64,000 nt of DNA from RGIG1668 sp045124495 (GCA_045124495.1 JBGVLX010000051.1:6050-70049); one strand, 5' to 3'. Shown: positions 17,297 to 26,842, counted from the stretch's first letter. Notes: generated by a model from the letters alone, not told the origin. Numbers and translations are program-made.

Positions 17297-20200
17297 TTAT
17301 TTTTCCTCCTTTCTTTTTTCTATTTCCTCTCCCATAAGTTCCATGGCTTTTACTTTTGTCAGTTTTCTATAATCCCGGCATCCATTGATTCTTGCATCAA
17401 AATGACAAATTCCACTGTAGCCACAATATTCACAAGGATTCTTATCATCCGTACGAACCGGATTAATTTCAATTTCTCCTTCCTGAATGGAAGCAACTAT
17501 TTCTTCCGCCTTATACTTCGCATAATTTTGCAGCATTTTTATACTGTCATTGGAAAGTACTTTTGAATTAGCCGAAATTTCTCCTGCTTTCGTATAGGAA
17601 ACCGGAATTACCAGTTTCTTTCCATCTGCTGCACTTTCCAAATGTGAAATACAGCTATAGTCCAGATTCGCATATCCTTCTAATTTCAACTCTTTCAATA
17701 ACGTATCTTCTATACTTTCCTTCTCTTTTCGTTCCACATAAGGGTCTTTTAATTCATAATAGAAAAATCCGGCTGGTATCACCTGCTTTTCCTCTTGTTT
17801 ATTTTTTTCTATCTGCATCATGGCATTCATATAAATAATCAGCTGCATACGGATTCCGGCATAAAAATCCACCAAATCAAAGGTAGTGGCTCCGGATTTA
17901 TAATCCACGATTTTTAAATAAACCTTATCCTCATCTTCATACCGGTCAACACGATCAATAATGCCCTTTAATTCCAAAGAATTCCCTTCCGTTTCAATGA
18001 CAGTATCCGTCAAAATGTTCCGGTTATGTTCAAAGGATAATTCAAAATGGGCCGGATTAAAATCTCCTCTTAATATCTGTTTTTGTAATGCCCAGGCAGT
18101 TCTTTTAGAAATACGTTTAATATGATGAAGCATATATTGATTCCGGCTGTTGCTTTCAAAAATATCAGTATCATATTTTGCAACCACCTGATCCACTAAT
18201 TCTTCTATTTTTGCGTCCCGTTCCTGATCCTTTAAACTTTTCCATAAATCATGGTCTGTTGCCTCTTTTGAAAACATATCTATAACATCATGAAAAATTG
18301 TACCTAACTGCATGCTGTTAACCTTGTATTCTTCTCTTTCTTTTAATTCCAGCCCATATCGCACAAAATAAGAAAAGGGACATTCGGCATATCGTTCCAG
18401 CAGGGAAACACTATAATTTTTGTATAGCTCATAAAGCTTACCTGCTGTTTCTTTTTCCAAACCTAACTCTTCATTTTTATATTGCTTTCCCTGTATCATA
18501 AGAGATAAAATTCTTTTTGCATCCTCTCTTTCATTTAAAAAGCCATAAAGCAGGGCAAGTTCTTTTTCCTCTTCTTTCGTAAGAGAATCTTTTTTCCAAA
18601 GTAACAAAAACCTTTCAAGAAAATGTTCTAACGTAAATTCTCCTTTTGGTTCCACATTTCCTATCACGGTAATTTGTGGAAAGATTTTCTTTAAACGTGA
18701 TAATACATAAGATGTTCTTAAGCTGCCTTGATCCCTTCCCGTCTTGGAAAAAGACAGGTAAAGCTTCTCACTTGGTTTGCTTAGGCACAGATACAGGTAA
18801 TATTGTTCAAAAAAGGTCTGTGTTTTCTGGTTAAATGCCAGTTCTAGTCCTTTGTCACCAATGCTTTGTCTTTCCATGTCATTGAAAATTCCGGAATTTT
18901 CCTTACTCGCTGGCACAATTCCATCGTTCATATGCAAAAAGAACAATACCTTTATATTACTAATTCTGGTTCGTTGCATATCTCCAACAATAACCTGATC
19001 CAGACTCGGCGGAATCACTCCAACAGAAATCCCGGAAAAACCTGTTTCTAATATCTGCCTTACTTCCTTTAGCGGAAGTTCTTGCTCTCCCAATATGGTT
19101 ACCATTTCATCAAAAAGCTCCATTACTTTTTTGTAGAGCTTACTATCTGCCTTAGCCTTGGCTATCTCTCCCTTATTTTCCAAGACTTCACAACGCTTAC
19201 GAATCCTTTCATACATCTCATGATTTACTATAAAATCATATAATGCTTTTACTATTTCTCTTACCGTAACATGTTTTTTACCAATTGCTTCTTCTAATTG
19301 TGAAACCTCATCTATCAAAATACTACGTATTTCATTGATTTTTTCTAAAGAATCCTCCTGCATGTATCTGAGTCTTCTTTTAAACTCTCTTTGATACCTG
19401 TTTTTTCCACGTATTCCGGTAGCAAGAATATAGTTTTCCAATTCCTCCACCTGACTAGAATCAAGCCGTGAAATTCCCGATTTTAAATATAAAAAAACAG
19501 ACTCATAAGAATAGTTTTTTTCTATCATTTCCAGTACGCCTAAAATTCCTGTCATCAATGGATGCTGGCTGTATTGCTGATTTTGATCAAAAAAGAATGG
19601 AATATCCAGCTTTGTAAAAATGCTTTCTACTTCCTTCCGACTACCTTCCAAATCACCACAAATAACCGCAAAATCACGATAATGATAATGATTACTACGT
19701 ACCATCCGGGCAATGGTTTTCGCCGCAAAATCCATTTCCTCTTTCGGGTTCATCACAGAAACCAGCTTGATATCCTTTGTCTCTTCCTCCCATGTAGTAA
19801 AGGGATACTGAAACAAACTCCTCTCCAAATTTAACAATTCCTTAGAATCCTGAAAACGATATGGTGTATTTAAATAGGTTTCCTTTATTTCTCCCCCACG
19901 GCGGATTGCCAATTCTTTTAATTTGGTAGCTGCAATTTTACTAAAATAAAAAAGTTGATGTTCCTTTACCTTTCCTTTTATTGTCGCTTCCTCCATAGTT
20001 AAGGTGCATACTATTTTCTTTACATATTTCATAAGCTGATCTAATAAAGTATATTGTATTGGCGTAAATCCGGTATAGGAATCCAAATAAATGGTCGCCC
20101 CCTGTAACATTTTTGAACCAGGAATCAGATTTCCTAATTCATAAAGAATTTGTTCTCCCACCAGATATTTTCCTTCTACTTCTTTTAAAAAAGCTTCATA

Positions 20201-20686
20201 AATCAAGGCAAGATCTTTGCATTTATAACATAATGCACTTCCCTCTCCCAATCTTTCACTCATAGTAAGAATTTTTCCCGGTGTTACTTCGTATTGTACA
20301 AACTCACTGAGCATGGATTTCATTTTGTCAATAAATCCGGCGGAAGAAAAAGAACCGGTAAAATAACATAACTGCTTCTTATTTTCTTCTAATACTTTCC
20401 GAAGCATCATATTCATTCCAATTTCAGAAAGCATTTCTTTCGTATCCACACATTGTTCATCAAAAATTCGATAAGCAAGACGGTGAAAACTTAAAATATC
20501 TATGTTCATTGCCCCTTTGTTCGGATGCATCAAAATAATCTCCCGCTGCATCTGCATGGTATATTGCTCCGGCACTACCACAAAATACTTTTGTTCCGGA
20601 TGCTTTACTGCTTCCTGAATCAAAGACTCCATCAAATAATGGGTCTTTCCATATCCACTTCTTCCGAGCACCAATTCTAATTCCAT
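17297..20686 (-). CDS. addB: ATP-dependent helicase/deoxyribonuclease subunit B
   Basis: AddB partners AddA; it has an inactivated helicase fold, a nuclease domain and an iron-sulfur cluster. The 1129 residues start with Walker A (GRSGYGKTHYLM). The C-terminal nuclease motif is GIIDRVDRYEDEDKVYLKIV followed by DYKSG. The cluster cysteines are one in YAECPFSYFVRYG and three in NPCEYCGYSGICHF, as in B. subtilis AddB. Its start overlaps the end of the thioesterase gene by 10 bases. Confidence 0.97.
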   Translation of the reverse strand: MELELVLGRSGYGKTHYLMESLIQEAVKHPEQKYFVVVPEQYTMQMQREIILMHPNKGAMNIDILSFHRLAYRIFDEQCVDTKEMLSEIGMNMMLRKVLEENKKQLCYFTGSFSSAGFIDKMKSMLSEFVQYEVTPGKILTMSERLGEGSALCYKCKDLALIYEAFLKEVEGKYLVGEQILYELGNLIPGSKMLQGATIYLDSYTGFTPIQYTLLDQLMKYVKKIVCTLTMEEATIKGKVKEHQLFYFSKIAATKLKELAIRRGGEIKETYLNTPYRFQDSKELLNLERSLFQYPFTTWEEETKDIKLVSVMNPKEEMDFAAKTIARMVRSNHYHYRDFAVICGDLEGSRKEVESIFTKLDIPFFFDQNQQYSQHPLMTGILGVLEMIEKNYSYESVFLYLKSGISRLDSSQVEELENYILATGIRGKNRYQREFKRRLRYMQEDSLEKINEIRSILIDEVSQLEEAIGKKHVTVREIVKALYDFIVNHEMYERIRKRCEVLENKGEIAKAKADSKLYKKVMELFDEMVTILGEQELPLKEVRQILETGFSGISVGVIPPSLDQVIVGDMQRTRISNIKVLFFLHMNDGIVPASKENSGIFNDMERQSIGDKGLELAFNQKTQTFFEQYYLYLCLSKPSEKLYLSFSKTGRDQGSLRTSYVLSRLKKIFPQITVIGNVEPKGEFTLEHFLERFLLLWKKDSLTKEEEKELALLYGFLNEREDAKRILSLMIQGKQYKNEELGLEKETAGKLYELYKNYSVSLLERYAECPFSYFVRYGLELKEREEYKVNSMQLGTIFHDVIDMFSKEATDHDLWKSLKDQERDAKIEELVDQVVAKYDTDIFESNSRNQYMLHHIKRISKRTAWALQKQILRGDFNPAHFELSFEHNRNILTDTVIETEGNSLELKGIIDRVDRYEDEDKVYLKIVDYKSGATTFDLVDFYAGIRMQLIIYMNAMMQIEKNKQEEKQVIPAGFFYYELKDPYVERKEKESIEDTLLKELKLEGYANLDYSCISHLESAADGKKLVIPVSYTKAGEISANSKVLSNDSIKMLQNYAKYKAEEIVASIQEGEIEINPVRTDDKNPCEYCGYSGICHFDARINGCRDYRKLTKVKAMELMGEEIEKRKEEK

Positions 20687-21120
20687 ACATCATCCCCCTT
20701 GGTTTCCAAAGATTCCATAAAAATATCATAATACTTCTTCGCTGATTTCTTTAAATGCATAGGCCTGAATTTCCTGTCAACAAAACAATGACTTGATTTT
20801 CCCAAAACACAAATTTCCCCATCCCGCTTAATTTCATATTCAAACTGCAAACGGATGCCGTCAAATAATGTAACATATAAATCAATACTAAATTCCTCTC
20901 CGAACTTAAGTGGCTTCTTAAAATCGCAATTTACAGATAAAACAGGAGAAATGACATCATCTGCCTCCATTTTATCATATCCCACTCCAATCTTTTCTAA
21001 ATATGCGACCCTGGTTTCCTCCATCCAACGGATATAATTAGAATGATGTACCACCCCCATTTGATCCGTTTCATAATAATTTACTTTTCTTCCATACTGG
21101 TGCACCATAAAACGACTCAT
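20677..21120 (-). CDS. Acyl-CoA thioesterase, 4-hydroxybenzoyl-CoA thioesterase (YbgC) type
   Basis: Hotdog-fold thioesterase that hydrolyses acyl-CoA. The 147 residues contain the family signature YETDQMGVVHHSNYIRWMEE, with the catalytic Asp in YETDQMG. ATG 21120 is preceded by AGAGGTGG on minus. It overlaps addB by 10 bases and is the first gene of the addB-addA-queF run, although no link with DNA repair is known. The acyl substrate cannot be deduced. Confidence 0.9.
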   Translation of the reverse strand: MSRFMVHQYGRKVNYYETDQMGVVHHSNYIRWMEETRVAYLEKIGVGYDKMEADDVISPVLSVNCDFKKPLKFGEEFSIDLYVTLFDGIRLQFEYEIKRDGEICVLGKSSHCFVDRKFRPMHLKKSAKKYYDIFMESLETKGDDVWN

Positions 21121-21200
21121 ATTTCCACCTCTGTCTTTCGTTATTTAGAAAAATTTCGAAATCATCGATAACTCACAATGAAACAAAATAAGTTTCGTAA

Positions 21201-22259
21201 TTACCCATGATCTTTCAATAAATCCTTTCCTAATTTAAATGCTGTAGGAATCGCATAATCTTCAATCTCACTTTTCTTCACAAATACTAACTTTTTATCT
21301 TTTGGTTTTTCCTTTATCTTAATTTTAACTGCCTTTAACTGCCACTCAATGTGGCTAAAAATATGTTTTCCCTCTTTTTCTTCTATCAAATCATAATCAC
21401 ACACTGCGAATCTTTCTAGGGAATGTCTCATTATTTCCTCTTTACTCCCATCGATTTTTCCAATCTCTACATTGGGAAATTCCCAAAGTCCTGCTAACAG
21501 TCCGCTATTTTTCCTTTTTATAATAGCCACTTCATTCCGATACTCCATTACAAACAGGAATCTTTTCTCTATTTTCCTCTGAGTCTTTTTCTTTTTCACC
21601 GGGATACAGTCTAACAGGTCTTTTTTTCTTGCAATGCAGCAAGACGCCACCGGACATTGCTCACATAAAGGGGCACCGTTGGGAATACATACCATGGCCC
21701 CTAACTCCATTACTGCCTGATTAAAGTCTCCGGCTCTCTCCTTCGGCATTAGTTCTAAAATATACTCTGTAATTTTCTTCTTGGTGGATTGCTTTAGGAT
21801 ATCTTCGTAATTTTCCAAAATCCTGGAAAACACCCGAAGTACGTTTCCATCCACTGCCGGAACCGGTATTCCATAAGCAATAGAAGAAACTGCTCCCGCC
21901 GTGTATTCCCCAATTCCTTTCAACGAAAGAATTTCTTCATATGTATCAGGAAACTTCCCTGAAAATTTCTCCACCATAGTTTTTGCCGCAATCTGCATAT
22001 TTCGAACCCGGTTATAATATCCAAGTCCCTGCCATAAATTCATCAACACTTCTTCCTCGGCATTGGCAAGGCTCTCTATATCCGGTAAGGTTTCAATAAA
22101 CCGCTCATAATAGGGTTTCACCGCTTCCACTCTGGTTTGTTGTAACATAATCTCAGATACCCAGATGCGATAAGGATCTCTGCTTTCTCTCCATGGCAAA
22201 ATCCGTTGATTCCTATCATACCAATATAATAAAACCTCTGTAAATTCTTTTTTATCCAT
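21201..22259 (-). CDS. mutY: A/G-specific adenine DNA glycosylase
   Basis: Removes adenine mispaired with 8-oxoguanine. About 352 residues: the HhH-GPD domain holds Glu in EIMLQQTRV and the HhH plus catalytic Asp in LKGIGEYTAGAVSSIAYG...VPAVDGNVLR. The 4Fe-4S cysteines follow (CIPNGAPLCEQCPVASCC, with one extra residue between the first two compared with E. coli). The C-terminal NUDIX-like domain recognises 8-oxoG (about 230-350). ATG 22259 has GGAAGGGAA upstream; an in-frame upstream extension lacks one. It lies 30 bases after the DUF3810 gene. Confidence 0.96.
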   Translation of the reverse strand: MDKKEFTEVLLYWYDRNQRILPWRESRDPYRIWVSEIMLQQTRVEAVKPYYERFIETLPDIESLANAEEEVLMNLWQGLGYYNRVRNMQIAAKTMVEKFSGKFPDTYEEILSLKGIGEYTAGAVSSIAYGIPVPAVDGNVLRVFSRILENYEDILKQSTKKKITEYILELMPKERAGDFNQAVMELGAMVCIPNGAPLCEQCPVASCCIARKKDLLDCIPVKKKKTQRKIEKRFLFVMEYRNEVAIIKRKNSGLLAGLWEFPNVEIGKIDGSKEEIMRHSLERFAVCDYDLIEEKEGKHIFSHIEWQLKAVKIKIKEKPKDKKLVFVKKSEIEDYAIPTAFKLGKDLLKDHG

Positions 22260-22289
22260 GTTTTTTCCCTTCCAAATCAAACAAGTACA

Positions 22290-23432
22290 TTACTTCCTGC
22301 CTCTATCACCATAATAAGCAAGTAACAGTTTCACCACCCTGCTGTAACTATTCATGCCATCTTCCACTCCATTTAAGTTTAAACTTTTCTCTGTCAATGT
22401 ATCAGAAACCTCTTCTACCGTTTCCGTATCAAGTATTGCTTCCTTTTCAATTTCCTCCCAGGTTTCTTCCTTAAGAAAAATATCATCCTGGTATACATAT
22501 GATGCCACCTGGGTTAATGTCTGGTATTCTTCCTGGCTGATGTGAGAAAGCAAATCATTTTCCACATAATAAAACACACTCAAATATCCGCTATATTGAA
22601 AAAATAAATCCTCTGACTGAATACAGGCAAGATAAGCATAAAAATTTGCCTCATCCTCCAGAATTACTCCCTTTAAATGGGACAATTCATGGCAAATCGT
22701 AGAAGGATAATTGGAGGCATACATCAAGCCATTATAATTTGCCTCCATGCTAAAAGGAAAAAAGATACCTAAAAGCGATTGCTGGCTGACAAACTTCGAA
22801 AAATAAAGCTTTTTTGGATTTGGATAATACCCTGATAACTGAGGATATTCTTTTCCTAACTGTGTCATTGCATTTATACATTCACGCTTTACTTCTTCTT
22901 CATCATAAATCAAATCCCCATGGGCATCTCGTTCCATTTGAATTCCCAATTCATTTAATCTTATTACAATTTCTTCTCTAAGTGCAATCAGCTCACTGAT
23001 CTCATATCCGTCTTCAGATACCATGGTTGACTCCAACGTAGTTCCTTGATAAAGAATAAAGCAATTTAAAGTTTGAACCAGAAAGATAACATTTAAAAGC
23101 ATTGCAAAAAATCCATAAAACTTTTTTGCCCCTCTAAATATCTTTCCTCTGAAAAATATCAGTAACAATGGAATTATAATGACTGCCAGAATCAATAATA
23201 AAATCCCTACTACAATTAACACTTCACCTACAGAAAAAGGAACAATAGAATGAATTCTTCCTAACGTGTTTACAGAAAAAGGATAAACAAATTTTATATA
23301 TCCATCTGCAAAACCATGTATTGTTCGTGAAAATATATTTAAAGCTACAGAAATGCCTAATAAAACAAAAAATACTATGAAATATTTTTTATGAATTCTC
23401 ATGCTGTTTTTTATCTTTTGTACGAACTTCAT
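22290..23432 (-). CDS. DUF3810 family membrane protein, metalloprotease-like
   Basis: About 380 residues with hydrophobic segments at about 14-36, 60-85 and 93-112. A soluble domain follows, containing the zinc-protease-like HELSHLKG (near residue 248) and a downstream acidic EDEANFYAYLACI helix. This is the layout of DUF3810 proteins (an HExxH motif is a family feature); the substrate is unknown. ATG 23432 has GGAGGAAAAC upstream; a TTG at 23450 was rejected. It probably shares a transcript with mutY. Confidence 0.85.
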   Translation of the reverse strand: MKFVQKIKNSMRIHKKYFIVFFVLLGISVALNIFSRTIHGFADGYIKFVYPFSVNTLGRIHSIVPFSVGEVLIVVGILLLILAVIIIPLLLIFFRGKIFRGAKKFYGFFAMLLNVIFLVQTLNCFILYQGTTLESTMVSEDGYEISELIALREEIVIRLNELGIQMERDAHGDLIYDEEEVKRECINAMTQLGKEYPQLSGYYPNPKKLYFSKFVSQQSLLGIFFPFSMEANYNGLMYASNYPSTICHELSHLKGVILEDEANFYAYLACIQSEDLFFQYSGYLSVFYYVENDLLSHISQEEYQTLTQVASYVYQDDIFLKEETWEEIEKEAILDTETVEEVSDTLTEKSLNLNGVEDGMNSYSRVVKLLLAYYGDRGRK

Positions 23433-23453
23433 GTTTTCCTCCAATTCCAAAGT

Positions 23454-23512
23454 ATTTTACAAACATATACATATCATTTCACAAACATATACGTATCAAT
23501 TCACTCTATTGC
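23454..23512. repeat. Short tandem duplication upstream of the DUF3810 gene
   Basis: A unit of about 24 bases (TTTTACAAACATATACATATCA, then TTTCACAAACATATACGTATCA) occurs twice in tandem in the 88-base gap between the asparaginase gene and the DUF3810 gene. The copies differ at two or three positions. It has no evident coding or hairpin role. Confidence 0.5.
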
Positions 23513-23520
23513 ATTTATCC

Positions 23521-24591
23521 TTAATTATCTTGTGTCATCCATTGATACAAATCCAGCCTTCCCTGATTTATACCAATCAATAATTTCATATAAGCACTCT
23601 CATAAGAAAGGTCATAAAGTGGTATCGCTCCCGCTTTTAATATCTCGTTTTTTGTAACATAGCCACTCTTTTCCCCTCTTTTAAAAGAAGCCGCAAATAC
23701 GGGAATTCCCATTTTTTTGCACTTATTAATAAACTGTATCACACTAGTGTTTCTTCCTTCTACACTGGCAGTTGCAGAATGATACAAGTAACAAAGCACC
23801 GCATTTACTTTCGATAAATCATAAACATCAAAATCAAGTCCTGGATACATTTTTATTCCCAGCACCCGCTTTTTTAACTGAAAGTTATCCTTGAACAAAA
23901 CATAATTTGTACCAATTTTATTTTGAGCAGATACATTTTCATTTATTTCCCTCTGGTTCTTCCTTTGTTCCTCTTCTTGAACCTCTTTTTTTCTTTGTCT
24001 GCCTTCTTCGAAGGAATCCTTTTTCCAGCCATCTTTCATTTTTACATCATAATATTGACCATCAAAGGTGGAAAATTGATCAAAATAAGGATCTGATTCC
24101 TTGATATTATTGGCATAATAAACCGGCACTTCTCCTTTATCATTCGAAAAAATGGTAAATACCCCTGTCCCCTTTTTCTCCTTGATAAAATCTACACCGG
24201 TCTTAAAATTAAGTAAACCATTACTTCTTGAATCCGTCAATGCATAATTACTGGCAATTAAAATAATGGGAATTGGTACCTCAGCATATAGGTAACCTAA
24301 AAAGTTACTGGTATAACTTAAAGTATCGGAACCATGGGTTATAATAATTCCTTCATACTCCTCATAGGAAATTCTATTTAAGTTTTCATATAATTTCATC
24401 CAATATTCCAAATCCATATTTTCACTTAACACCTGATATGGGCTTAAAACTTCAAATTCCGTCTCTCTTTCATAAATTTCCCGATACCTCTCTAACAAAG
24501 AATAGGCTGTTTTTGAATCTATATTTATATCATTAGAAGAAACTTTACTTCCAATAGTACCTCCAGTTAAAATAACCAATATCTTTTTCAC
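23521..24591 (-). CDS. L-asparaginase / glutamyl-tRNA amidotransferase-D-like amidohydrolase
   Basis: Hydrolyses asparagine (possibly glutamine) to aspartate and ammonia. The 356 residues show the N-terminal LTGGTIGSK motif with Thr9 and Thr12 and the second signature ITHGSDTLSYTS with the Ser-Asp pair, typical of type I asparaginases. There is no signal peptide, so it should be cytoplasmic. A highly charged insertion at about 195-220 (EEGRQRKKEVQEEEQRKNQR) is unusual. The start is GTG at 24591 with AAAGGA about 12 bases upstream. Confidence 0.85.
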   Translation of the reverse strand: MKKILVILTGGTIGSKVSSNDINIDSKTAYSLLERYREIYERETEFEVLSPYQVLSENMDLEYWMKLYENLNRISYEEYEGIIITHGSDTLSYTSNFLGYLYAEVPIPIILIASNYALTDSRSNGLLNFKTGVDFIKEKKGTGVFTIFSNDKGEVPVYYANNIKESDPYFDQFSTFDGQYYDVKMKDGWKKDSFEEGRQRKKEVQEEEQRKNQREINENVSAQNKIGTNYVLFKDNFQLKKRVLGIKMYPGLDFDVYDLSKVNAVLCYLYHSATASVEGRNTSVIQFINKCKKMGIPVFAASFKRGEKSGYVTKNEILKAGAIPLYDLSYESAYMKLLIGINQGRLDLYQWMTQDN

Positions 24592-24715
24592 GTTTTCTTC
24601 ATCCTTTACTAAACCTGTTCACTTTATAACATATCTGTTGTTCACAAATATTCCTGATTAAACACTATTATAAATACTACCGCTACATTTTATCACACTT
24701 TCAAATAAAAAAAAA

Positions 24716-24739
24716 GGACTATCACTTACGTGATAGTCC
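24716..24739 (-). terminator. Terminator of the rplK-rplA transcript
   Basis: Perfect 10-base stem GGACTATCAC/GTGATAGTCC with loop TTAC, followed on minus by a run of nine or more T. It lies 55 bases after the rplA stop. This is a textbook intrinsic terminator and shows that rplJ-rplL is not cotranscribed downstream. Confidence 0.92.
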
Positions 24740-24793
24740 ATAGTTACATAATCTTTACTGTCTGCTATATGAGCAGTATGGCAAAATCATCAA

Positions 24794-25486
24794 TTAAATA
24801 AATTTTGCAGCACTAACCTTTACACCAGGTCCCATTGTAGAAGAGATAGAAATACTCTTGAAGTATTGTCCCTTTGCTGCTGATGGTTTTGCTTTAATAA
24901 TAGCATCTATTAACGTCTGGAAGTTGTCTGCTAATTGTTCTTCCGTAAAGGAAGCTTTTCCGATTGGCACGTGAATAATATTTGTCTTGTCTAATCTGTA
25001 TTCGATCTTACCTGCTTTAATATCGTTAACTGCCTTAGTTACATCCATAGTTACAGTACCAGCTTTTGGGTTTGGCATTAAGCCCTTAGGTCCAAGTACA
25101 CGTCCTAAACGACCTACAACACCCATCATATCTGGAGTTGCTACTACAACGTCGAAATCTAACCATCCTTCGTTTTGGATCTTAGGGATTAATTCTTCTC
25201 CACCTGCATGTTCTGCACCTGCAGCTAAAGCTTCATCAACCTTATCACCCTTAGCGAATACTAATACACGAACTTGTTTACCAGTACCGTGTGGTAATAC
25301 AACCGCACCACGTACCTGTTGGTCAGCGTGACGTCCGTCAACACCTAATCTAATATGAGCTTCTACTGTTTCATCGAACTTTGCACTAGCAGATTTCTTT
25401 ACTAATGCAACAGCTTCTGCTGCTTCATAAGCAACACTTCTATCTACTAGCTTTGCAGCTTCGACATATCTTTTACCTTTTTTCAT
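24794..25486 (-). CDS. rplA: 50S ribosomal protein L1
   Basis: L1 binds the 23S L1 stalk and usually represses its own mRNA. The 230 residues are full length, with conserved segments RLGRVLGPKGLMPNPKAGTVT and FKSISISSTMGPGVKV. ATG 25486 is preceded by AGGAGG. A stalk-mimic sequence lies just upstream (25502-25529). It is the last gene of rpmG-secE-nusG-rplK-rplA. Confidence 0.99.
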   Translation of the reverse strand: MKKGKRYVEAAKLVDRSVAYEAAEAVALVKKSASAKFDETVEAHIRLGVDGRHADQQVRGAVVLPHGTGKQVRVLVFAKGDKVDEALAAGAEHAGGEELIPKIQNEGWLDFDVVVATPDMMGVVGRLGRVLGPKGLMPNPKAGTVTMDVTKAVNDIKAGKIEYRLDKTNIIHVPIGKASFTEEQLADNFQTLIDAIIKAKPSAAKGQYFKSISISSTMGPGVKVSAAKFI

Positions 25487-25501
25487 AATAATTAACCTCC
25501 T

Positions 25502-25529
25502 GTGGTATTATCGGGAGCGACCCTCCCAC
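25502..25529 (-). promoter_or_regulatory. Probable L1-binding operator before rplA
   Basis: The minus strand starts GTGGGAGGG and ends ATAATACCAC, 28 bases in all. The predicted fold is GTGG paired with CCAC, an asymmetric internal loop (GA opposite GATAATA), then GGG paired with CCC and a 5-base loop. This copies helix 76 of 23S rRNA (GGTGGGAGG ... AAATACCACC), the known L1 target. It ends directly before the AGGAGG of rplA, so bound L1 would block initiation. Confidence 0.75.
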
Positions 25530-25557
25530 TTTATCATCTTTTCGCATCAACTGTATC

Positions 25558-25983
25558 TTAGTCTTCTACAGTGATACCCATAGAACGAGCTGTACCTGCG
25601 ATCATGCTCATTGCTGCTTCAAGACTTGCTGCATTTAAATCTGGCATCTTAAGTTCAGCGATCTTTTGAACTTCTGCTTTTGAAATAGTTGCAACTTTTG
25701 TCTTATTAGGTGTAGCTGATCCTGATTGAATCTTACAAGCTTTCTTTAATAATACAGCTGCTGGTGGAGTCTTAGTAATGAAGCTAAAGCTTCTATCTTG
25801 ATAAACTGTAATAACAACTGGAATGATCATTCCGTCCTGATCAGCAGTCTTTGCGTTGAATTCCTTTGTGAATTGAACGATATTTACACCATGTTGTCCA
25901 AGTGCAGGACCAACCGGTGGAGCTGGTGTTGCCTTACCTGCTGGAATTTGTAATTTAATATAACCTGTTACTTTTTTCGCCAT
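25558..25983 (-). CDS. rplK: 50S ribosomal protein L11
   Basis: L11 forms the GTPase-associated centre with the 1070 region of 23S rRNA. The 141 residues are standard: KLQIPAGKATPAPPVGPALG at the N-terminus and SMGITVED at the C-terminus. ATG 25983 follows AGGAGG. It lies between nusG and rplA and has its own L1-operator-like sequence at 26006-26033. Confidence 0.99.
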   Translation of the reverse strand: MAKKVTGYIKLQIPAGKATPAPPVGPALGQHGVNIVQFTKEFNAKTADQDGMIIPVVITVYQDRSFSFITKTPPAAVLLKKACKIQSGSATPNKTKVATISKAEVQKIAELKMPDLNAASLEAAMSMIAGTARSMGITVED

Positions 25984-26005
25984 GATAGCGCACCTCCTAA
26001 AAATT

Positions 26006-26033
26006 GTGGTAATTGCGGGAACTTCCCTCCCAC
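26006..26033 (-). promoter_or_regulatory. Probable L1-binding operator before rplK
   Basis: A second 28-base stalk-mimic on minus, starting GTGGGAGGG and ending CAATTACCAC; 22 of 28 positions match the copy before rplA, and the paired arms are fully conserved. In many bacteria L1 binds one such site ahead of rplK to repress the rplK-rplA mRNA. It lies about 12 bases before the AGGAGG of rplK. Confidence 0.75.
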
Positions 26034-26082
26034 GTGTCTAAACTGAAAACTCCAATTCTTTCAACGACAATCTTGTCCGGAA

Positions 26083-26598
26083 TTAGAGCTTTAGGATATC
26101 TAAAAATCCAATCTCAACTGCTGTCGCACGTCCAAACATTTCTACGTCAATAACAACGGACTGCTTATGCTGGTTAATTTCCTTCACTTCGGCAATGGTA
26201 CCCTCCCAGGCTCCGGAAACAACCTTGATGTTATCACCAACTTCAATGTCGATTTCGATTTCTTTTTCCTTAATTCCCAGTGGACGTACTTCCAAGTCCG
26301 TAAGAGGAACCGGTTTTGACCCAGGTCCAACGAATCCTGTAACACCTCTGGTATTACGAACAACATACCAAGTCGTATCGTTCATAATCATGTTAATTAA
26401 AACATAACCCGGGAACATCTTCTTGGATACGTTCTTCTTTGCACCATTCTTTACTTCCACTACATCTTGTAAAGGAACCTGAACTTCTAAAATCTGGTCT
26501 TGCAACTTTCTGTTTTCGATTGTCTTTTCGATATCTGCTTTTACTTTGTTTTCATAACCTGAATAAGTATGGACTACATACCAATTAGCTTCTGACAT
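26083..26598 (-). CDS. nusG: Transcription termination/antitermination protein NusG
   Basis: NusG binds the RNA polymerase clamp and links it to ribosomes or Rho. The 171 residues have the NGN domain (WYVVHTYSGYENKVKADIEK; PGYVLINMIMNDTTWYVVRN) and the C-terminal KOW domain (GDNIKVVSGAWEGTIAEVKE). It follows secE by 10 bases in the usual secE-nusG order. Confidence 0.98.
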   Translation of the reverse strand: MSEANWYVVHTYSGYENKVKADIEKTIENRKLQDQILEVQVPLQDVVEVKNGAKKNVSKKMFPGYVLINMIMNDTTWYVVRNTRGVTGFVGPGSKPVPLTDLEVRPLGIKEKEIEIDIEVGDNIKVVSGAWEGTIAEVKEINQHKQSVVIDVEMFGRATAVEIGFLDILKL

Positions 26599-26608
26599 AT
26601 AATCCTCC

Positions 26609-26815
26609 TTACTTTACTATGAAATTGATACCGTATTGGATAACCATATCAATCACAGCTATGATTACTCCTAAAACGACTGTCACTATAGTAACTACAA
26701 CGGATTGCTTTGCAAGTTTTTCCTTCGTCGGCCAAATGATTTTTTTGAATTCACCTTTTAGTTCTTGGAACTTACTTCGCTTTAGGGTTGCTGTTTGTTT
26801 TTCAGTATCTCCCAT
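26609..26815 (-). CDS. secE: Preprotein translocase subunit SecE
   Basis: Essential subunit of the SecYEG channel. The 68 residues are the short single-span bacterial form: a cytoplasmic amphipathic helix with FKKIIWPTKEKLAKQS, then one membrane helix (about 42-66, VVVTIVTVVLGVIIAVIDMV). ATG 26815 is preceded by AAAGGAAG. It lies between rpmG and nusG. Confidence 0.96.
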   Translation of the reverse strand: MGDTEKQTATLKRSKFQELKGEFKKIIWPTKEKLAKQSVVVTIVTVVLGVIIAVIDMVIQYGINFIVK

Positions 26816-26842
26816 TTGAACACTTCCTTTTACTTTGACTGA

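Noticed and set aside
26184..26366. Alternative minus-strand frame inside nusG
   Set aside because: Out-of-frame shadow of nusG.
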